From: JBBIPA01 sp963775935
GTDB lineage: Bacteria; Chloroflexota; Dehalococcoidia; GIF9; UBA5629
Direction of reading: 5' to 3'
Assembly (NCBI GenBank): GCA_963775935.1
Contig: CAVZKR010000006.1
Span: 1 to 64,000 of the forward strand
Length of the DNA stretch: 64,000 nucleotides
Part shown: piece by piece, positions 58,269-64,000 of the stretch
How positions within the stretch are numbered: the first letter of the stretch is position 1
Layout: the number at the start of each line of letters is the position of its first letter
Notes under the pieces: model-generated
What the model was told of the DNA's origin: nothing
What the model saw: only the letters and a program-made list of their open reading frames with translations
The model's database searches: none
Translations under genes and position numbers: made by a program

Positions 58269-58772
58269 TTATTCTTTGGGTGGCAAGGGATGGAAACAAC
58301 TTATTAGCAGCTCTAAGGTGAACACGAAACTTCCTAAGACCAGGCAAATCAAAAAGGGAAAAATAGGAATAGACAAGGTCTGACTAGTCTCGATTAGAGG
58401 GAAGATGCGCGACAATACAAGAAGCACGCCCTGCCAACAGATAACAGCAACAAACACTACCGCAAAAACACCCGCAATATATCCCAGTACGGCTTGGACA
58501 CGCCTCGGGAGACGTGAGACAACCACCTCTACAGTAACATGCCCTTTTTTATGCTCGGTATAGGCAAGTATAAAAAAAACCAGCGCTACCGTGAGCAACT
58601 CTACCATCTCTACGGTGCCACGAACGGGGTTGCGAAATACATAGCGTCCAATAACGTTAGCTACAACGAGCAATATAATAATAAGAACAATGCCACTTGA
58701 AATCCAGGCTGAGAACATGGTTATATGATGTATACATCTAATAGCCACCGCACCAAGCTTGCTTGGTTTCAT
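58269..58772 (-). CDS. dctQ: TRAP transporter small permease subunit
   Basis: 167 residues, four predicted helices. ISSGIVLIIILLVVANVIGR leads to RYVFRNPVRGTVEMVELL, followed by AYTEHKKGHVTVEVVVSRLP, the DctQ hallmark. It belongs with dctP and dctM, and the gap to dctP carries a hairpin. Confidence 0.92.
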   Translation of the reverse strand: MKPSKLGAVAIRCIHHITMFSAWISSGIVLIIILLVVANVIGRYVFRNPVRGTVEMVELLTVALVFFILAYTEHKKGHVTVEVVVSRLPRRVQAVLGYIAGVFAVVFVAVICWQGVLLVLSRIFPLIETSQTLSIPIFPFLICLVLGSFVFTLELLISCFHPLPPKE

Positions 58773-58810
58773 AGATAACCTCCTGCTTTAGACAATCGTA
58801 CACACCTATC

Positions 58811-58841
58811 TTAAGTAGTGTGCATATGTCTGACTACTTAA
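58811..58841. promoter_or_regulatory. Hairpin between dctP and dctQ
   Basis: A perfect 9-bp stem TTAAGTAGT (58811-58819) / ACTACTTAA (58833-58841) with a 13-base loop lies in the 127-base dctP-dctQ gap. Without a T-run it is not a clear terminator. In many TRAP and ABC operons such a hairpin stabilises the binding-protein mRNA or reduces read-through so that more binding protein is made. Confidence 0.5.
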
Positions 58842-58899
58842 TAGTGGGACAGCTTTCTTGACTATAAAAACGTGTGCAATTATCCAGGAAAGGTTAACC

Positions 58900-60012
58900 T
58901 TACTTCATTTTGGCTAGTAGCTGACGTAAGTCATTCAGCAGACTCGTTCCCGGTAACCCCTTTCCATCCATGTCCTTTGCCCATTCATCCGGTATGCTGC
59001 TTGCAGCTTGTAACCATCTCGCCCTCTCAGCCTCCGGCAGAGCGTAGATTTCTACACCGCCATCTTTCGCCATCTGGAGGCCTCTGCTATTTTCTCTTGC
59101 AACCATCGCATAATAAATCTCTTTTCCCCAATTATTGCATTCCTCCATCGTCTTCTGGAGTTCAGGTGATAGGCTGTTCCATACATCTTTGTTCATAGCT
59201 AAGAGACAGAGGTCAGTACCGAGCTCAGCGTTCATGGTAATACCCTTTATTACTGGAACTATGCGGTAAGATGCTACCCCCTGCAGGCCTGTGTAGAAGC
59301 CATCCACTATCTTTTTCTCCAGGGAAGTGTATATGTCAGTGAAAGGGACTTTCTCTGGAGTCAGTCCAAGTATTGGTAACAGCTTTGCATAATTAGCGCC
59401 TCCCGTGTAACCGACGATACGACCCTTATTATCTTCCAGTGTCTTTGATGGATTCTTGGTCCAAACAAAGTCACACATGGCATACTGCGCGTACATGAGT
59501 ACCTTCAGATTTTTAAAATGACTCTCTGTAAGGTATTTATCTGCAATCACATCGAGGATGTACTTGCCATCTTGAGTCTTTGCACCAGCTCTGAGGCCGA
59601 CAGGAAGGGTAACAAAATCAGCCAGAGGGGCTTTGCCGGCGTAAGCATAGGGGCCAAACCAAGCTATATCACAGGTGCGATTGTTAATCAAATCCCAAGC
59701 CGCAGCACCAGGACCCAGAGCTCCGCCACCAAAAACAGTCACCTTAATCTGTCCATTGGTTCGCTTCTCTACTTCTTTTGCATAGGGAACTGCGAAGTCT
59801 GCTACGTCTGGATTTGTAACTGCCGACGAATGGGCAAACTTTAATTCAATAACTTTGGCTGGAGTTGGCGCTGGTGTTGGTGTTGGTGTTGGTGTTGTTT
59901 TTGGTACTGGTGGAGCAGGGGCTGCGCAGCCAGTTAAAACTACACCAGCGATTAATATTCCGATAAATAAACCCGCTAATACTTTGCTTACCATTGGTAA
60001 CACACCTCCCAT
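58900..60012 (-). CDS. dctP: TRAP transporter substrate-binding lipoprotein
   Basis: 370-residue DctP-family protein with a lipoprotein signal ending VLTGC and a Thr-Pro linker (PTPTPTPAPTPAK). The mature domain opens VIELKFAHSSAVTNPDVADF, with FGGGALGPGAAAWDLI, CDIAWFGPYAYAG and DNKGRIVGYTGGANYAKLL. The ligand Arg typical of C4-dicarboxylate binders is not obvious, and DctP families also bind aromatic acids. It starts the intact dctP-dctQ-dctM set. Its 5' half is duplicated in the chimeric remnant at 51081-51593. Confidence 0.92.
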   Translation of the reverse strand: MGGVLPMVSKVLAGLFIGILIAGVVLTGCAAPAPPVPKTTPTPTPTPAPTPAKVIELKFAHSSAVTNPDVADFAVPYAKEVEKRTNGQIKVTVFGGGALGPGAAAWDLINNRTCDIAWFGPYAYAGKAPLADFVTLPVGLRAGAKTQDGKYILDVIADKYLTESHFKNLKVLMYAQYAMCDFVWTKNPSKTLEDNKGRIVGYTGGANYAKLLPILGLTPEKVPFTDIYTSLEKKIVDGFYTGLQGVASYRIVPVIKGITMNAELGTDLCLLAMNKDVWNSLSPELQKTMEECNNWGKEIYYAMVARENSRGLQMAKDGGVEIYALPEAERARWLQAASSIPDEWAKDMDGKGLPGTSLLNDLRQLLAKMK

Positions 60013-60036
60013 TAATATTAAATTTTAATTAACTAG

Positions 60037-60179
60037 TGTTTTTACTTTAGGACTTAACAATATTAAACTTTTTGTAATAAAGGATTAACAACCAGATACA
60101 ATGAATGGCGTTTTGTTGACAACTATTTCTCTATATTATCACCTCCTTATTCTACCCAGGCGTTAAAACGCAGTCCAGA
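60037..60179. repeat. Copy B of a 143-bp identical direct repeat
   Basis: Identical by eye to 51635-51777, same orientation. It spans the gap between dctP and the second transhydroxylase-like gene and the last codons of that gene. Identity across a non-coding stretch points to recent duplication or gene conversion. Confidence 0.85.
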
Positions 60180-62778
60180 AGCCGGGTCGTATTCTTTTTC
60201 AAATGCTTCCGGATAGTGTTGTTTCCATTCTTCCATCTGAGACATGGTCACCTTTTCAACTTCAACCAGATAGCCGCTGGTAGCCATGCCGGGGCAATGT
60301 TTAGAAGTTATTCTGGTTGGTGATATCAAATTAATGGCACCTCCTCGGTCAAGTTTTCCCGGAATAATCCAGTCTACTCTAGCTCCATGATCCACGTACA
60401 CTACCCCGGGCATTATTCTTTCCCATGCCAGGGCACCACAGAGTACTGCACCTCTTTCATTAAAGGCTTTTACAATGTCTCCTGTCTTGATGCTTCTCCT
60501 GCTGGCATCTGAAGGGTGTATCCACAGAGGTTCATACATATAACCATCAGATCCCTTGACCTTGCAGGTGAGTGCTTCGCGGGTCCAGGAAATATCATCA
60601 CATTGAGCGTGCACTCTCCATCGACCATGATTCGACATCATCAGCAGAGGATATTGTTTAGCTCTCCGGCTGGAAATCCTTTCTTCATGGTCCTCAGTAT
60701 TTTCAATCCAGCGTGGTATGGGGCCTCTTTCCTTATCATCTGGAAAGTGTTTTGCCAGTCTTTCTGAATAGAATTCTAATTTACCTGATGGCGTTTGTAA
60801 AGGGGTTTTATTTGGGTCTTCGTAGAAAAGCCTTAATCCAGGAGGATCATTTTCCCAGTCTTGCGCAGTTGGGAATATGAAGTACTCCTTATCTTGAAAT
60901 TTTTCCCAGCTAATAAAATCCCCAACTTGAAAATAGTCATAAAAGAAATATTTTAGCCACTCATCCAACGTCTTGCCTTCCGAAACTGCTTCATATAATC
61001 CCAATTTTTTAGATATTTCCAGAACTATTTCATAGTCGCTCTTAGACTCCCCAATGGGTTTAATGGCCTGTCTCTGGAGCGCAACGCTTTGAACTCCCAA
61101 GCCAGTTCTGGTATTTGGTACAATATCTTCTACCTCCATGGTGGTGTTACCTGGAAGTATTATATCAGCGAGCAAACAATCATTCTCCAACCATGGGTGC
61201 TGGGCTATAATACATTCTATTTTCGGGCTCCTCATCGCTTCCACAATCTTATTACCATCATTCCAGCAAGTAGTGAGACAGGGAGAATCCGTCCAGATCA
61301 TATGGATTTCCGTACCACCTTCTTCTTTAGGAATGGGATACGTATATTTGTTAAACTGGTCTTTAACAGATGCTCTTGTTGACCCCGTCCCCCAATATGT
61401 AATAGGTGGATTTACAATCGCCTCGTGTATAAGCATCTTTAGGAATATTCTGTTTGGTGATGCAATTTGCCATTGCCGAGTGGAGCTCAGTAAGCCGTGG
61501 GTCTTTCCAGTGTTTCAGAGGATGAGAGATCGACTCGTTGAGTCTCATCGTATTTGCCGGTGCCTGACTTCTGGGCATACCGCTGTATGTTATCTGGCAC
61601 TGGTGAACACCGGGGCTACCCAAACCTTGCATCCCCAGTAATATCACTTCCAACCTGGCTGGCTCGTGTGAATACGGCCCTCGTATCATACCTCCTCCAA
61701 AATAATGGGCGATAGAGGTTGTCTTTTTTGCAAATTCCCTTGCCAGAGCCTTGATGGTCCAAACTGGGACACCGCATTTGGGTGATGCCCATTCTGGGGT
61801 CTTAGCTACCCCATCTTCTTTGCCCATCACATAGTCGGTAAACTGCTCGAAGCCGATCGTATGACTGGCGACATAATCTTTCTTATACGTCCCTTCTTTT
61901 ATCCAGGTATAAGCGATAGCCAGTTGCAGGGCAGCATCTGTATTCGGCAGAATGGGAATCCATTTATCAGCATGAATGGCGGCTCCATAGTTCAAATCGG
62001 GACATATATATATCTGTTTAATACCAATCTCTGACCAGAAATAGCTTAGCGGACTGCCATCCTGCCCGCTAAAGCCCCAGGGATTTGTTTCAGGATCGCA
62101 TCCCCAAAAAAGGACCATTTCGCAGTTCTCGGTCATATCCTTTAAGGTATTGGCTATCGGATACATCATACCGACTTTCCCATCTCCCCAGACAAACTTA
62201 GCCCCCCAGTACCAGCCTTCCCAGCTATCCGGGTTTCTAATTTGTATTGTGAAGCCTCCCATCTGATGCAATAGCAGTAATGGACTGGCATGCGGAGCAT
62301 GCAAATGTTTGCATTCTGAATGTCCGTCTACCTGTGCAAGTACTGCAAATGGACCATAGTTCTTATAAACCCTCTTTAGCTCACTGGCGATAATATCCGT
62401 AACTTCATCCCAGGAGATTCTCTTGTACTTGCTTTTTCCCCGGTTCTGTGGGTTTCTCTGTCCATTAGGATCCCAATCTACTCTTTTCAAGGGGTATTTA
62501 ATTCGATTTGGAGAATAAACACGTTTTTTGTATGCCAGAGAGAAAGGGGATGGCATTGATTTCATTTTTGGTTCTAAGGCCTTGCCATCCCGCCAAATCT
62601 TCCACGGATTGAAATCCTTCCTATCGTATTTCCAGTCATATTTTAAAGGTCTGACCCTCACTATTTTCCCGTCCTTGACATCAACGGCACAGGGAGCCCC
62701 ACCACCTTGCGTACCGCCAAGGCCAAGTGCTTTTATGACCGTTTTTTCTCCTTCTATAGGCTTCTCTTTTTGTGGCAT
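60147..62778 (-). pseudogene. Transhydroxylase-like molybdopterin oxidoreductase (copy 2), one-base frameshift
   Basis: Paralogue of the enzyme at 51745-54360, about 877 codons. The 5' frame (62778 to about 61430) has GGTQGGGAPC, YKRISWDEVTDIIASEL, NPDSWEGWYWGAK and LFWGCDPETNPWGF. The 3' frame (to 60147) has IAQHPWLENDCLLADIILPG and the cofactor domain with KTGDIVKAFNERGAV. The frames meet at about 61430 in AAAG: dropping one A gives IPKMLIHEAI, parallel to IPKTLIQEAI in copy 1. The C-terminal third is almost identical between copies, while the N-terminal part is more divergent. If the shift is an error, both copies may work, perhaps on different substrates. Confidence 0.86.
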
Positions 62779-63180
62779 TTTTATCTCCTCGTCTAGCGAT
62801 TCACTAAGGTGTAAAGGTAATTTACTAGTCCGTCATTCATTTCTATAAGCTAAATTATTACGGCTTTATTCTTTTTTCAATCTTCCCCTGTTGGGACAGT
62901 ACAGATTTAAACTGGTATTTCCCGTATCAATTTGCAACCAAGCAATTATTATCCTTCATTAGCATTCGTTATTATAATAATCCTCATTGGGCCATGCGTT
63001 TGCATGTTTATGATTTGCTCTTCCATGTACCTTAATGTTCCCAGGGCTAGTCTGGCATTAAATTATGGACCGTGTCTCCTTTAGTTTTTTTATGTCTTGA
63101 TCCTTCGATTCTGTTTTTTGAAATAGGATAGCGGGTTATTTTTCAGGCTTATCTACAAGATTAATAATTCATGCCAAAAT
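62779..63180. other. Intergenic gap
   Basis: About 400 bases between the copy 2 transhydroxylase-like gene and the second amidohydrolase_2 gene. AT-rich with short T runs; no open frame with a family match and no clear hairpin was seen. A promoter for the leftward transhydroxylase-dct operon probably lies here, but I could not pick one. Confidence 0.4.
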
Positions 63181-64000
63181 CTAGGACTTTATATTAAAAA
63201 TTTTCATGGCATTCTCCCCCAAAATTAACAATTTGTCTTTCTCTGTGATATCCAAATTTCGAATGAAATCAACACCCTTAATTAACCATTCGCGATGGAG
63301 GGGATAAGAACTTCCCCAAACAATATGATCTGCTCCAAGTACTTCGACAGCACATTCTAATTGTGCTTTGCCCCATGGCGGAGCATGCGAGATATCAAAG
63401 TAAATATTCTGCTTCAGATAGCTCGTTACCTTGTCCGCTATTTGATCGATGTACTCGAAATCTTCTTGTACTGCCGACTCTCTACGCGATAATGCTAATA
63501 TATCAGCGTAGGCAAAGAATCCTCCACCTAGTAAAGTGGGTATGAACTTCAAATTTGGGTACTCATCGAGCAACCCACTGCAAAGTATTCTCATTAAATT
63601 TGTCATCTGAGCCACACACCGTGCGTAGGTACGGCGAAGGTTTGTATATTTAGTGAAAGAATCATAATCAACAGGCAGCATGGTGTGATGAATGACAATA
63701 GGTACGCCTAATTGGTTTATTTTCTTAAAGTGCGGCCTGAAAACTTCCTCATCCAGGTAAAGGTTGCCATAATGCGCAGGCATCTCAATCCCCACAAAAC
63801 CTAACTCTTTAATACAGCGTTCTAGTTCATAAAGACAGTCGGTGTCACCCCATGGAGGCACGGTTGCCAAGCCTAGAAACCGATCAGGATGTTCTTTGAC
63901 AGTTTCAGCCATCCAGTCGTTAATCTTTTTACACAATTCCAAGGTTAGCCATTCCTCCCAAATTGCCAGTCGCAAAATAGCTTTACCTACTCCGACTTGA
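63181..64000 (-). CDS. Amidohydrolase_2-family protein, paralogue, cut by window edge
   Basis: C-terminal part (at least 270 residues) of a PF04909 protein similar to the one at 49912-50955. Shared blocks: FLGLATVPPWGDTDCLYELER, GIEMPAHYGNLYLDEEVFRPH, LGVPIVIHHTMLPVDYDS and LILGENAMKIFNI. The frame runs past the first ATG to the window edge (KAILRLAIWEEW), so the N-terminus lies outside. The usual GSDYP Asp is Ser (GSSYP), another degenerate metal site. It is upstream of the copy 2 transhydroxylase-like gene, as the other paralogue is downstream of the chimera, so these genes seem to travel with the duplicated module. Confidence 0.85.
   Translation of the reverse strand, partial: QVGVGKAILRLAIWEEWLTLELCKKINDWMAETVKEHPDRFLGLATVPPWGDTDCLYELERCIKELGFVGIEMPAHYGNLYLDEEVFRPHFKKINQLGVPIVIHHTMLPVDYDSFTKYTNLRRTYARCVAQMTNLMRILCSGLLDEYPNLKFIPTLLGGGFFAYADILALSRRESAVQEDFEYIDQIADKVTSYLKQNIYFDISHAPPWGKAQLECAVEVLGADHIVWGSSYPLHREWLIKGVDFIRNLDITEKDKLLILGENAMKIFNIKS

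Noticed and set aside
1..64000. CRISPR arrays, rRNA genes or a replication origin
   Set aside because: No regularly spaced repeats, rRNA-like blocks or DnaA-box clusters were noticed on reading through; a covariance or k-mer search was not possible.

Overview
The window looks like a chromosomal segment of an anaerobic Chloroflexota bacterium, most likely class Dehalococcoidia. This is inferred from moderate GC content and from housekeeping genes mixed with Liv-type ABC transport, ferredoxin-dependent 2-oxoacid oxidation, TRAP transport and many molybdopterin oxidoreductases. No rRNA gene, complete tRNA gene or CRISPR array was seen.

Region 1 (1-5400) is a mobile-element scrapyard: a frameshifted IS66 transposase, a SIR2-like gene truncated beside it, a small cassette-like membrane protein gene, an integron attC-like site (3351-3441), and a group II intron with its reverse transcriptase. 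The intron abuts a slipin gene that has lost its 5' end. Region 2 (6.1-10.7 kb) holds birA and cobB, divergent around two palindromes, and two related surface lipoproteins. Region 3 (10.7-29.3 kb) is housekeeping: purDEBCS on the minus strand, a ferritin-like protein, holA, glgC-glgA-ROK kinase, alaS-ruvX-aroE-aroC-aroK-aroB (aroK and aroB apparently one fused frame), a UbiA-family prenyltransferase and tgt.

Region 4 (29.4-43.8 kb) is an uptake and oxidation unit for organic or aromatic amino acids: LivG, LivF, LivK, LivM, LivH, an acyl-CoA synthetase, a PaaI thioesterase, an aminotransferase, indolepyruvate:ferredoxin oxidoreductase (IorAB) and a homocitrate-synthase-like enzyme. Upstream of the acyl-CoA synthetase and liv genes lies what looks like a complete phenylalanine attenuator: a consensus promoter, a 30-residue leader peptide with six consecutive Phe codons, and an intrinsic terminator. 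An IS-type element sits just upstream of it. A decayed trmO gene lies between iorA and the homocitrate-synthase-like gene.

Region 5 (44-64 kb) is an accessory island read entirely leftward. It carries two copies of a transhydroxylase-like molybdopterin enzyme, TRAP transporter genes (one intact set and one collapsed into a dctP-dctM chimera), an AprAB-like flavoprotein and ferredoxin pair, two amidohydrolase_2 paralogues that lack the usual metal ligands, a second amidohydrolase, a cupin, and a DMSO-reductase-type enzyme whose catalytic gene is broken. A tRNA 3'-end scar, a transposase fragment and an integrase tail mark past integration. The likely theme is uptake and reductive or hydroxyl-transfer chemistry on hydroxylated aromatic acids, which is inference.

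About sixteen single-base frameshifts are spread over the window, including in genes expected to be needed (glgC, aroK, livM). Several lie in homopolymer runs. Uncorrected sequence errors are therefore a serious alternative to true gene decay for the single-lesion genes.
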